From Neorhizobium tomejilense (GTDB lineage: Bacteria; Pseudomonadota; Alphaproteobacteria; Rhizobiales; Rhizobiaceae), in NCBI GenBank assembly GCA_002968845.1, contig PVBG01000013.1, positions 1 to 64,000 on the forward strand: a stretch of 64,000 bases of DNA, written 5' to 3'. Each line of letters starts with the position of its first letter. Positions within the stretch are counted from its first letter, which is position 1. Below the pieces are notes generated by a model. The model saw only the letters and a program-made list of their open reading frames with translations, was not told the origin of the DNA and did no database searches. The translations under genes and the position numbers were made by a program. This document shows positions 35,433 through 44,777 of the stretch, one piece after another.

Positions 35433-36179
35433 ATGACCATTCAACGAGCCCCCATCAAACAGGCCATGGTGCTTGCCGCAGGGCTCGGCACTCGCATGCG
35501 GCCGATCACCAACACAATGCCGAAGCCGCTGGTGCCGGTCGCCGGCAAGCCGATGATCGATTACGTGCTGGATTCGCTAAAGGAAGCTGGCGTCGAGCGT
35601 GCGGTGGTCAATGTGCACCACTTCGCCGACCAGATGGCAGGGCATCTTGAAGCTTACAAGGGCCTCGAAATCCTGATCTCCGACGAGCGCGACGCGCTGA
35701 TGAACAATGGCGGCGGTATCGTAAAGGGGCTGAAGCTCCTCGATCGCGGCACGGTTTTCATCATGAATGCCGACCTCTTCTGGATCGGCGAGGCACCCGG
35801 CAAACCGACCAACCTGCAGCACCTGGCAAATTTCTTCGACCCCGAGCGCATGGACATCGCGATGCTCTGCGTCGATATCGACAACACGACCGGGCACAAT
35901 GGTATCAACGATTTCGGCATGGATGCGGATGGCCTGTTGAGGCGTTACCGGGACGATCCGACCAATCCGGTCGTCTATGCCGGCGCCTTCGCGATGAGCC
36001 CGTCTTTTCTGGATGACGCGCCGTCCGATGCCTTCAACATCAATATCTATTTCGACAAGGCCATCGCTCGCGGCCGGCTCTTTGGCACCATGCTCGACGG
36101 CCACTGGATCACCGTCGGCACGCCGGAAGCGCTGCCGGAAGCCGAAGCGGTGATCGCCCGCTATCCGGTGGAGGCATGA
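35433..36179 (+). CDS. murU: MurNAc-1-phosphate uridylyltransferase MurU-like
   Basis: A 248-residue sugar-1-phosphate nucleotidyltransferase. MVLAAGLGTRMRPITNTMPKPLVPVAGKPM is the nucleotide-binding signature. Metal-binding Asp is in FIMNADLFW and the second in the HWITVGTPEAL region. In Pseudomonas, AmgK and MurU convert recycled MurNAc to UDP-MurNAc. The position directly after the AmgK domain supports that role here. A TTG two codons upstream is less likely than this ATG. The stop overlaps addB by ATGA. Confidence 0.88.
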   Translation: MTIQRAPIKQAMVLAAGLGTRMRPITNTMPKPLVPVAGKPMIDYVLDSLKEAGVERAVVNVHHFADQMAGHLEAYKGLEILISDERDALMNNGGGIVKGLKLLDRGTVFIMNADLFWIGEAPGKPTNLQHLANFFDPERMDIAMLCVDIDNTTGHNGINDFGMDADGLLRRYRDDPTNPVVYAGAFAMSPSFLDDAPSDAFNINIYFDKAIARGRLFGTMLDGHWITVGTPEALPEAEAVIARYPVEA

Positions 36180-39100
36180 CCACGCTATCCGGCAAGAAGC
36201 GGGTCTTTTCGATCCCCGCCGGAGCGCCGTTCCTCAAGACCGTGGCAGCGGCACTCTGCGACGGCCGGCTCGACGAGACCTTCCGCTACGACCCGGCCGA
36301 CCCGCTTTCGCTCGCCGACGTGACCATCTATGTGCCGACGCGCCGTTCGGCCCGCGTGCTGCGCTCGGAATTCGTCGATTTGCTCGGCGGCCGCTCGGCA
36401 ATCCTGCCGGTCATCCGGCCGCTTGGCGAAACCGATGACGACAGCGGCTATTTCGACCTCGTAGCGCCTGAGGAGATGGACCTGGCGCTGCCGATCGGCG
36501 GCACCGCGCGCCTGCTCGAACTCGGCCGGCTGATCCTTGCCTGGCGCAACCAGCTTCCGAAGATCGTGCTCGACGTGCATTCGGAATCACCGCTCGTCGC
36601 ACCGGCCAGCCCCGCCGATGCCATCTGGCTCGCCCGGGCGCTTGCGGAGCTCATCGACGCGGTCGAAACCGAGGAGCGCGACTGGGCGGATCTCAAAAAA
36701 CTCGACACCGGCGAACATGCGCTCTGGTGGCAGCTGACCGCCGAGTTCCTGTCGATCGCCAGCGCCTTCTGGCCGCTTCGGCTCGAAGAGTTGCGCCGTT
36801 CTTCGCCAGCGAAACACCAGGCGGCGATCCTGCGCGGCGAGGCAAGGCGGATTTCGTCAAGGGATCACAAGGGACCGGTGATCGTCGCGGGCTCGACCGG
36901 CTCCGTGCCGGCCGCTGCCGACCTGATCGCCGCGATCTCCAACCTTCCGAACGGCACCGTCGTTCTGCCGGGGCTCGACCTCTCGATGCCGGCGGATCAG
37001 TGGGCGATGATCGGCGAACAGGCCTTTGACGGTAAACCCGAACCCGCCAGCCGCAGCCATTCGCAATTCGGCCTGTCACGGCTGCTCAGGAAGCTCGGCG
37101 TGACGCGGGAAGACGTGGCGGTGCTCGGCGAAGTTCCGGGCGATCTCGCCTTCCGCGCCGAAGCGCTTTCCCAGGCGCTGGTGCCTGCCAAGGCGACCGA
37201 CCGCTGGAGCATCTGGCGGGACAGCGCCGATCCCGGCCTCCTGGCCCAGGCCTTTGCCGACGTCTCGCTGATCGAAGCCTCGAACGAACGCGAGGAGGCT
37301 GTGGCGATCGCCATCGCGCTCCGGCTGGCACTCGAACAGCCGGGCAAAAATGGCGGCGAGAGTCAGGCGGCGCTGATCACCCCCGATCGTGCACTGGCCC
37401 GCCGGGTCACCGCCGAACTTTCCCGTTTCGGCCTGCTCGCCGACGATTCCGCCGGTTCGCCGCTTTCCGGCACGCCGCAGGGCACGCTGACCCAGCTTCT
37501 CCTCGAAGCGACGCTTCGGCCGGGCGACCCGGTGGCGATCGTGGCGCTGATCAAACACCCGCTGATGCGGCTCGGCCTGTCCACCGCCGATCTGCGGTCT
37601 TCCGTCGAAGCGCTCGAAATCTTGGCGCTGCGCGGCGGTCTCGGCGACATGGACATTTCGGCGCTGGAGCCGCTGCTCGAAACCCAGCTTGCTGCCCAGC
37701 TTAAAGACCGGCATACGCCTCACTGGCGGCTGTCGCTGCCTGCCGACGCCATCGACAAGGCCCGCGACCTCGCCCGGCGGCTGGCGAAGGCGGTCGAGCC
37801 GCTCGCCTCGGCCCTCATCCGCCGCCGGCCGGACGGGCGCGGCCTCACCGCCAAGCTGACGCTCTCCGACTGGGCCGAACGCACGGGCCGCGCGCTGGAA
37901 GCAATCTGCGTGGATGAAGGGAAAAACCTCGCGGCGCTCTGGTCCGGCGAAGCTGGCGAGCGGCTGGCGGGGTTGCTCTCCGAAGTCATCGACACCGACG
38001 GACAGATGGAGGCGGACGGTCCGCAATGGATCGATATCGTCATGGCGCTGACAACAGGCGAGGCGGTAAAGCCGCGTTCGCTCAGCCATCCGCGCATCTT
38101 CATCTTCGGCACGCTGGAAGCCCGGCTGCAGAGCGTCGATACGATGATCCTCGGCGGGCTCAACGAAGGGTCCTGGCCGGGCCAGACGGTCAACAACCCT
38201 TTCCTGTCCCGCACCATGAAGACCGACATGGGGCTGGAACCGCCGGAACGCCGGATCGGCCAGCTTGCCCACGATTTCGAAATGGCCTGCGGCACCCGGC
38301 ATCTGATCCTGTCGCGCTCGACGCGGCAGGGATCGACGCCGACCGTGGCCTCGCGCTGGCTGCAGCGGCTGCTGGCCTTGGGTGGACGGCAGTTTGCGGA
38401 CGAGCTCAGGGCGCGCGGCCACCAATATCGCGATTGGGCTTCGATGATCGACGCCGGCGAAAACCAGACGGTCGCCAAGCGCCCGGCCCCGAAGCCGCCG
38501 GCGGACCTGCAGCCTGTAAAATATTCCTTCAGCGAGGTCGGGCGCCTGCGCCGCGACCCCTATTCGATCTATGCCCGCCGCATCCTCAAACTCGATCCGC
38601 TCGACCCGTTCAACCGCGATCCCGGCGCTTCCGAACGCGGCACGCTCTATCACGCGATCATCGACCGCTACACGCGCGAGGCCCACAAGCCCGGCACGCC
38701 TGCGGCCAAAGAGGCGATGCGCCGGATCACCGGGGAACTGTTCGACGCCGAACAGCTACCAACCCATATCGACCGCGTCTGGCGGCCCCGTTTTGTCGAA
38801 GTCGCCCGCGCCTTCCTGGACTGGGAAGTCGAGCGGGCGCCGGATATCCACAGGACGATGACGGAAGTCGGGGCTGGCTGGGAGCTCCAGCCCGCCGGCA
38901 TCCGCGTCACCGGTATAGCCGATCGGATCGACATCAAAGGTTCCGGCCTTGCGGACATTGTCGACTACAAGACGGGCCTCAGCCCTTCCGTTTCCCAGGC
39001 TCGGGCACTGCTCGATCCGCAGCTCGGGCTTGAGGCGGCGGCGCTCAGAGCCGGAGCATTCAAGGATGCGGGTCCGTTGACGCCCGACCAGCTGCTCTAT

Positions 39101-39379
39101 GTCCGGCTGCGTCCCGGCGACCGGTTCCGCGAAGACAAGGTCAACAACGAGGGTACGAGCGCGACGGCCAAACGGCAGCCGAAATCGGCGATCGATCTGG
39201 CGGACGAATCGCTCGAACAGCTGACCCGGTTCGTGATCACGCTGCGCAATGGCGAAGCCGGCTTCGCATCCCGCCTCGTCCCGATGGCGCAGAATGATTT
39301 CGGCGGCGAATACGACCACCTCGCCCGTGTGGCCGAATGGTCGACGGCCGACGACGAGGAGGCGGAAGTCGATGAGTGA
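36176..39379 (+). CDS. addB: double-strand break repair protein AddB
   Basis: A 1067-residue subunit of the AddAB helicase-nuclease, the RecBCD counterpart in alphaproteobacteria. The N-terminal IPAGAPFLKTVAAAL is typical of this branch. The C-terminal nuclease carries GIADRIDIKGSGLADIVDYKTG (PD-(D/E)xK). The four-cysteine iron-sulphur cluster of firmicute AddB is not visible, and this branch is known to lack it. It is coupled to murU at its start and overlaps addA by 8 bp. Confidence 0.95.
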   Translation: MTTLSGKKRVFSIPAGAPFLKTVAAALCDGRLDETFRYDPADPLSLADVTIYVPTRRSARVLRSEFVDLLGGRSAILPVIRPLGETDDDSGYFDLVAPEEMDLALPIGGTARLLELGRLILAWRNQLPKIVLDVHSESPLVAPASPADAIWLARALAELIDAVETEERDWADLKKLDTGEHALWWQLTAEFLSIASAFWPLRLEELRRSSPAKHQAAILRGEARRISSRDHKGPVIVAGSTGSVPAAADLIAAISNLPNGTVVLPGLDLSMPADQWAMIGEQAFDGKPEPASRSHSQFGLSRLLRKLGVTREDVAVLGEVPGDLAFRAEALSQALVPAKATDRWSIWRDSADPGLLAQAFADVSLIEASNEREEAVAIAIALRLALEQPGKNGGESQAALITPDRALARRVTAELSRFGLLADDSAGSPLSGTPQGTLTQLLLEATLRPGDPVAIVALIKHPLMRLGLSTADLRSSVEALEILALRGGLGDMDISALEPLLETQLAAQLKDRHTPHWRLSLPADAIDKARDLARRLAKAVEPLASALIRRRPDGRGLTAKLTLSDWAERTGRALEAICVDEGKNLAALWSGEAGERLAGLLSEVIDTDGQMEADGPQWIDIVMALTTGEAVKPRSLSHPRIFIFGTLEARLQSVDTMILGGLNEGSWPGQTVNNPFLSRTMKTDMGLEPPERRIGQLAHDFEMACGTRHLILSRSTRQGSTPTVASRWLQRLLALGGRQFADELRARGHQYRDWASMIDAGENQTVAKRPAPKPPADLQPVKYSFSEVGRLRRDPYSIYARRILKLDPLDPFNRDPGASERGTLYHAIIDRYTREAHKPGTPAAKEAMRRITGELFDAEQLPTHIDRVWRPRFVEVARAFLDWEVERAPDIHRTMTEVGAGWELQPAGIRVTGIADRIDIKGSGLADIVDYKTGLSPSVSQARALLDPQLGLEAAALRAGAFKDAGPLTPDQLLYVRLRPGDRFREDKVNNEGTSATAKRQPKSAIDLADESLEQLTRFVITLRNGEAGFASRLVPMAQNDFGGEYDHLARVAEWSTADDEEAEVDE

Positions 39380-42300
39380 TCTGGCTCCGGAGGGCGACGA
39401 CCCGATCAAGTGGATCGACTGGACGACGGTGCAGCAATCGCTCGCCTCCGATCCCATAAGTTCCGCCTGGGTTTCGGCCAATGCCGGCTCCGGCAAGACG
39501 CATGTGCTGACCCAGCGGGTTATCCGCCTGCTGCTCGCCGGTTGCCGGCCTTCATCGATCCTCTGCCTCACCTATACCAAGGCGGCCGCATCGGAAATGT
39601 CGAACCGCGTCTTCCAGCGGCTTTCGGAATGGACGGTGCTTTCGGACGACGAGCTGCGCAAGCGGATCGCCGGCATCGAAGGCGCTGAGCCGGATGTTTT
39701 TAAGCTCGCCGAGGCGCGGCGGCTGTTCGCCAAGGCTCTGGAAACGCCGGGCGGGCTGAAGATCCAGACCATCCACGCCTTCTGCGAAGCGCTGCTGCAC
39801 CAGTTTCCGCTCGAAGCCAATGTCGCCGGGCATTTTTCGGTGCTCGACGACCGCGCCGCCTCCGCCCTGCTCGCCGATGCGCGGCGCTCGCTGCTGACGG
39901 CGACCTCGGCGGAAGAAGACCCGGTGCTGGCAGAAGCCTTTGCGCATGTGCTGGATCTCGGCGACGAATTCGGGCTCGAAACCCTGCTCGGCGATATCAT
40001 CGCCAACCGCACCGCTATCCGCCGTTTCATTGCCTATGCGGAGCGCCACGGCGGCATCGGCGTCGAACTGAAGCGCGCGCTGGGGTTGGGGCCGGCGGAC
40101 ACGGAAGACAGTATAGCAGCAGCCTATTGGCCCCTGCCCGGTCTCTCCGGCCTGACGCTCGATCTTTATCTGGCGCTTGCCGACCAGAACGGCGGGCAGA
40201 AGGTCACGGAAGTCGCTTACGGCCTCCGGCTGGTCGCCAAGGAGCCGGATGTCCTGAAGCGGGCCCAGCATCTCGACCAGATTTTCCTTACCCGCGAGGG
40301 CAAGCCGAAGGCCGACAGTTCGCTGATCGCCAAGGCGATGACAACGACGGCGCCGGAACTTGCCGATGCGATCGCCGCTGCTCGTGCCCACGTCGTCGCT
40401 TGTCGCGACCGGCTGCGGCTGATCCGGATGTTCCTCGCCACCAAGGCGGCGCTGACGCTCGCGCAACGCCTCAACGACGATTACGAGGACCTGAAGAAAC
40501 AGCGCAGCCTGCTCGACTTCGAGGACCTCATCGCCCGGACCGCCGATCTTCTGACCCGCGACGGCGTCGGCGCGTGGGTGCATTACAAGCTCGACCAGGG
40601 CATAGACCACATTCTCGTCGACGAGGCGCAGGATACCAGCCCGATCCAGTGGACGGTGATAAAGTCGCTCGCGGAGGATTTCTATTCCGGCGCGAGCGCC
40701 CGCGAGACCCGCCGCACCATCTTTGCCGTCGGCGACGAAAAACAGTCGATCTATTCCTTCCAGGGCGCCCGGCCGGAACGGTTTGCGGAAGAACGCAGCG
40801 AGACCGAGAAGCGGGTGCGGGCCAGCGACCAGGCCTTCCACTCGGTGCGGCTGCCGCTCTCCTTCCGCTCCACGGCCGATGTGCTCGCTGCCGTCGACCA
40901 GGTGTTTTCCCTAGAGGAGAACTTTCGAGGCCTCAGCGCGCTCGGCGAACCAGTGCAGCACCGTTCCAACCGGATCGGCCACCCGGGCGCCGTCGATCTC
41001 TGGGACGTCGTGGTGCCGGAAGTCGCCGAGCAGGAGGAAGACTGGACCGCACCATTCGATTCGACGCCCGACAAGGCGCCCTCCGCCATTCTCGCGGGCC
41101 GGATCGCCAACCGGATCGAGGAGATGATCGGCAAGGAAACTATCATCGAAAAGGGCGTCGAACGGCCGATCGAGGCCGGTGACATCCTCGTTCTGGTCCG
41201 AAAGCGCGACGCTTTCGTCAATGCGCTGACCCGGGCACTGAAACGCCGCGACAATATTCCCGTCGCCGGCGCCGACCGGCTGCGGCTGACGAGCCATATC
41301 GCCGTACAGGATCTCCTGGCGCTTGGCCGCTTTCTGCTTTTGCCGCAGGACGACCTTTCGCTGGCGGCGCTGCTCAAAAGCCCGCTCTTCAATCTCTTGG
41401 AAGAGGATGTCTTCGAAGTCGCGGCGCTGCGTGTGGAGAATACCAGCGCCTGGGCTCAGCTCAACCGTTTGAGCGATGAGCAACCGCTCCGGTTCCGCGA
41501 TGCGGCCGACCGGCTTCAGCATCTTCTCAGCCTCTCGCGGCAGCTCAGCCCGCACGATCTGTTTGCCCGGATTCTCGGGGCGCAGGGCGGACGACGGAAA
41601 TTCCTTGGCCGGCTCGGTACCGAGGCGGGCGACATTCTCGACGAGTTCCTGACTTTTGCGCTCGACCACGAGACAAACGGATTGCCGGGCCTGCAGGCCT
41701 TCATCTCGACGCTGGAAATCGAATCGCCGGAGGTGAAGCGCGAACAGGACGGCGGCCGCAACGAGGTGCGGATCATGACCGTGCACGCTTCCAAGGGCCT
41801 GGAAGCGCCGGTGGTGTTCCTAGTCGACAGCGGCTCGAAGGCCTTCATTTCCTCGCATGTGCCGAAATTCCGGCTGCTTCGGATCGCCGGCGAGAATGTA
41901 CCCGCCTGGGTGCCCGGCAAGATGCTGACCAATGCGATGACATCAGCCGACGACGATCGGATCAGGACTTCGACCGAGGAAGAATATCGCCGGCTGCTCT
42001 ATGTGGGGATGACACGGGCGGCCGACCGGCTGATCGTCTGCGGTTATCGCGGCAAGATCGACAATCCCGATACCTGGCAGTCGATGATCTCGAAGGCGCT
42101 CGCCGCCGACGAACAGCATTGCAGCCCGGCGGAGTTTCGCGGCTCGGATGGCGAATGGGGCGGTTTCAAATGGCGGCTTCCGGCCGCTCCCGGACAGGCG
42201 CCGAAGGCGGCGCACAAGGAGGCGGCGGCAGCGGACAGAAGGCCGCTTCCGCCAGCGCTTTCCCGTCCCCTGCCTGCACAAAAAATCCTGCCGCGGCCGC

Positions 42301-42917
42301 TCAGCCCTTCCGGCGCCGGCACGATGATCGATGACGACGCGGATGATCTGATCGTCACTTCGCCGCTGTTTGCCGATCAGAAGGACAGCGCGGGACTGGC
42401 GCTGCAGAAGGGCAAGCTGGTCCACCGCATGCTGCAGATGCTGACGGATTTTCCAGAGCCTGAACGTGCCTCCGCCGCCCGTCGTTATGCGGACCGTGCG
42501 GCCCGTTTCTGGTCGGCAGCGGAGCGCGAAAAGCTCGTCGCCAGCGTCATGTCGGTGCTGTCGCACGCCGAACTCGGGCCGGTGTTTTCGCAGCGCAGCC
42601 AATCGGAAGTCTCGATCATGGGCACGCTGGCGCTGGAAGGCCGCGACTATGCGATTTCCGGCCGCATCGACCGGCTGGTGGTGACCGAGGATCGGGTGAT
42701 CATCCTCGACTACAAGACCAATCGAGTGCCGCCAACGAGCCTTGACGCGATACCGCTCTCGCATCGCGCCCAGCTCGCCATCTATCGCGAAATCCTGAGG
42801 CCGCTTTATCCGGCAAAGAATTTCGACTGCGTGCTGGTCTATACCGAGTCGGCGCAAGTGGTTACGCTGCCGGCGGAACTGCTGTCACGCTCGCTTGCGG
42901 AACTCAAAACAAAGTGA
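39372..42917 (+). CDS. addA: double-strand break repair helicase AddA
   Basis: An 1181-residue UvrD-family helicase-nuclease. Walker A is ANAGSGKTHVLTQRVIRLL (near residue 36), motif Ia CLTYTKAAASEM, Walker B HILVDEAQDTSPIQW, motif V MTVHASKGLEAPVVFL and motif VI LLYVGMTRAADRL. The C-terminal RecB-like nuclease has ISGRIDRLV and VIILDYKTNR. With AddB it processes double-strand ends for RecA loading. It starts inside the last codons of addB. Only 72 bp separates it from trxA. Confidence 0.96.
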   Translation: MSDLAPEGDDPIKWIDWTTVQQSLASDPISSAWVSANAGSGKTHVLTQRVIRLLLAGCRPSSILCLTYTKAAASEMSNRVFQRLSEWTVLSDDELRKRIAGIEGAEPDVFKLAEARRLFAKALETPGGLKIQTIHAFCEALLHQFPLEANVAGHFSVLDDRAASALLADARRSLLTATSAEEDPVLAEAFAHVLDLGDEFGLETLLGDIIANRTAIRRFIAYAERHGGIGVELKRALGLGPADTEDSIAAAYWPLPGLSGLTLDLYLALADQNGGQKVTEVAYGLRLVAKEPDVLKRAQHLDQIFLTREGKPKADSSLIAKAMTTTAPELADAIAAARAHVVACRDRLRLIRMFLATKAALTLAQRLNDDYEDLKKQRSLLDFEDLIARTADLLTRDGVGAWVHYKLDQGIDHILVDEAQDTSPIQWTVIKSLAEDFYSGASARETRRTIFAVGDEKQSIYSFQGARPERFAEERSETEKRVRASDQAFHSVRLPLSFRSTADVLAAVDQVFSLEENFRGLSALGEPVQHRSNRIGHPGAVDLWDVVVPEVAEQEEDWTAPFDSTPDKAPSAILAGRIANRIEEMIGKETIIEKGVERPIEAGDILVLVRKRDAFVNALTRALKRRDNIPVAGADRLRLTSHIAVQDLLALGRFLLLPQDDLSLAALLKSPLFNLLEEDVFEVAALRVENTSAWAQLNRLSDEQPLRFRDAADRLQHLLSLSRQLSPHDLFARILGAQGGRRKFLGRLGTEAGDILDEFLTFALDHETNGLPGLQAFISTLEIESPEVKREQDGGRNEVRIMTVHASKGLEAPVVFLVDSGSKAFISSHVPKFRLLRIAGENVPAWVPGKMLTNAMTSADDDRIRTSTEEEYRRLLYVGMTRAADRLIVCGYRGKIDNPDTWQSMISKALAADEQHCSPAEFRGSDGEWGGFKWRLPAAPGQAPKAAHKEAAAADRRPLPPALSRPLPAQKILPRPLSPSGAGTMIDDDADDLIVTSPLFADQKDSAGLALQKGKLVHRMLQMLTDFPEPERASAARRYADRAARFWSAAEREKLVASVMSVLSHAELGPVFSQRSQSEVSIMGTLALEGRDYAISGRIDRLVVTEDRVIILDYKTNRVPPTSLDAIPLSHRAQLAIYREILRPLYPAKNFDCVLVYTESAQVVTLPAELLSRSLAELKTK

Positions 42918-42989
42918 GATAGCGGCCATTGAAAACTTTGAGCGGGAAGCTCACATTTACACCAACAGAGAATCGTGAAGGAGAGCCCT

Positions 42990-43310
42990 ATGGCTACCGT
43001 AAAAGTCGATAACAGCAACTTCCAGGCCGAAGTCCTCGACGCCGCCGAGCCGGTGATCGTGGATTTCTGGGCCGAATGGTGCGGCCCTTGCAAAATGATT
43101 GGCCCGAGCCTCGAAGAAATTTCGAACGAACTCGCCGGCAAGGTGAAGGTCGTCAAGCTGAATATCGACGAAAATCCCGAGCTTGCTGCCCAGTTCGGCG
43201 TGCGCTCGATCCCGACGCTTGCCATGTTCAAGGGTGGCGAAGTCGCCGACATCAAGGTTGGCGCCGCTCCGAAGACCGCCCTTTCGGCCTGGATTTCCAG
43301 CGCCGCCTAA
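42990..43310 (+). CDS. trxA: thioredoxin
   Basis: A 106-residue cytoplasmic disulphide reductase with the active site FWAEWCGPCKMI and the cis-Pro loop VRSIPTLAMF. GAAGGAGAG lies a few bases before the ATG at 42990, so the start five codons upstream is rejected. A possible promoter, TTGAAA then CACATT 17 bp later near 42931-42959, would allow transcription independent of addA. It ends at a strong terminator shared with folC. Confidence 0.96.
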   Translation: MATVKVDNSNFQAEVLDAAEPVIVDFWAEWCGPCKMIGPSLEEISNELAGKVKVVKLNIDENPELAAQFGVRSIPTLAMFKGGEVADIKVGAAPKTALSAWISSAA

Positions 43311-43332
43311 CTTCCAGTCGCATGCCCGCGTA

Positions 43333-43368
43333 AAAAAGCCCGGCTGATCCCTGCAGCCGGGCTTTTTC
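43333..43368. terminator. bidirectional terminator between trxA and folC
   Basis: AAAAAGCCCGGCTG (43333-43346) pairs with CAGCCGGGCTTTTT (43354-43367), giving a U-tract in both directions. Confidence 0.9.
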
Positions 43369-43391
43369 TATGTCGGTCCCGGCCCTTCCGG

Positions 43392-44744
43392 TCAGGTCGG
43401 CGGGGTGCCGTTGTCGGCAAGTACGTTGCCGGCGAAATAAAGCGAGCCGCCGATCAGGATACGCGGCGGCGGGCCCCCCGGCACCTGGCGGCGGGCGATT
43501 TCCTGCAGCGCCTCGGCCGTGGAGCCGGCGGGTTCGGCCACCAGGCCCGCGTCGAATGCGGCATGGGCGAGAACCACCGGGTCGAGCCCCGATTCGCTGC
43601 CGCGGATGCGCACGGTGAAGACGTGTTCGGCGATGTCGGCAAAAGCGCGGAAATAGCCGATCGGATCCTTGGTGTTGATCATGCCGGCAATGATGTAAAG
43701 CGGCCGGGCCTGGCGTTCCTCGAAGGATGCCATTGCCTCGGCGATTACCTCGCCGGCGCCGGGGTTGTGCCCGCCATCCAGCCAGATTTCAGAACCCTCG
43801 GGCGCATATTGCAGCAGTTTACCTTCGGTCAGCTTCTGGAGGCGGGCGGGCCATTCGACCGTCGCCATCGCCTTTTCCATCATCGCTTCGGTGACGGTGA
43901 AGCCAGCTGCCTTGACGGCGCGGATGGCGGCAGCGGCGTTGGCGTATTGGTGACGCCCCGGCAGGCGCGGCAAAGGCAGGTCGGCAAGGCCGTACTCGTC
44001 TTGATAAATCAGCCGGCCAAATTCCTCGTGGGCCGAAAATTCCTGGCCATAGACGGCGGTCGGACAGCCGAGCCGTTCGGCAGTCGAAACCAGCACGTCG
44101 CGGGCCGCCTCAAATTCCTGCTGGCCGATGACCACCGGGCGGCCGCGCTTCATGATCCCCGCCTTTTCGGCGGCAATCAGCTCGACCCGATCGCCGAGAT
44201 AGGCCTGATGGTCGAGCGAGATCGGCATGATGACCGAAACCGCCGGATCGGAAATGACGTTGGTGGCATCGAAACGGCCGCCGAGGCCGACTTCGAGGAT
44301 CACCGCATCGCCGGGTTGTTCGGAGAACAGAAGGAAGGTCGCTGCGGTCAGGATCTCGAAGACGGTGATCATCTGGCCATTATTGGCCGCCGCGATGCGC
44401 CGCAGGGCATCCGCCAGCATCTCGTCGCCGACGATCTGGCTGCGGCCGCCTTTGACGCCGATTCGGTAGCGTTCGTGCCAGTTGACGAGATGCGGAGACG
44501 TGTGGACATGCGTGGCGTAACCGCCTGCTTCGAGCAGGGCGCGGCAGAAGGCGGTCACGGAGCCCTTGCCGTTGGTGCCGGCCACATGGATGACGCGCGG
44601 CAGTTTCCTGTGCGGATTGCCGAGGAGTTCGAGCAGGCGGGTGATCCTGTCGAGCGAAAGATCGAAACCCTTCGGATGAAGGGTCATCAGCCTATTGATT
44701 TCCCGTTCCGCCTCGCTCACAACGGGCTCGTTCATGGTGGTCAT
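43392..44744 (-). CDS. folC: bifunctional dihydrofolate / folylpolyglutamate synthase
   Basis: A 450-residue Mur-ligase-fold enzyme that adds glutamate to dihydropteroate and to folates. The P-loop is HVAGTNGKGSVTAF. Other family segments are HTSPHLVNWHERYRI, EVGLGGRFDATN, and IWLDGGHNPGAGEVIAEA. The start MTTMNEP has an alternative Met three residues in. It is the last gene of the trpF-trpB-trpA-accD-folC run, 33 bp after accD. Confidence 0.96.
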   Translation of the reverse strand: MTTMNEPVVSEAEREINRLMTLHPKGFDLSLDRITRLLELLGNPHRKLPRVIHVAGTNGKGSVTAFCRALLEAGGYATHVHTSPHLVNWHERYRIGVKGGRSQIVGDEMLADALRRIAAANNGQMITVFEILTAATFLLFSEQPGDAVILEVGLGGRFDATNVISDPAVSVIMPISLDHQAYLGDRVELIAAEKAGIMKRGRPVVIGQQEFEAARDVLVSTAERLGCPTAVYGQEFSAHEEFGRLIYQDEYGLADLPLPRLPGRHQYANAAAAIRAVKAAGFTVTEAMMEKAMATVEWPARLQKLTEGKLLQYAPEGSEIWLDGGHNPGAGEVIAEAMASFEERQARPLYIIAGMINTKDPIGYFRAFADIAEHVFTVRIRGSESGLDPVVLAHAAFDAGLVAEPAGSTAEALQEIARRQVPGGPPPRILIGGSLYFAGNVLADNGTPPT

Positions 44745-44777
44745 CCCGCCGCTCCGGCTCTCGATGCTCTCTTTCGG

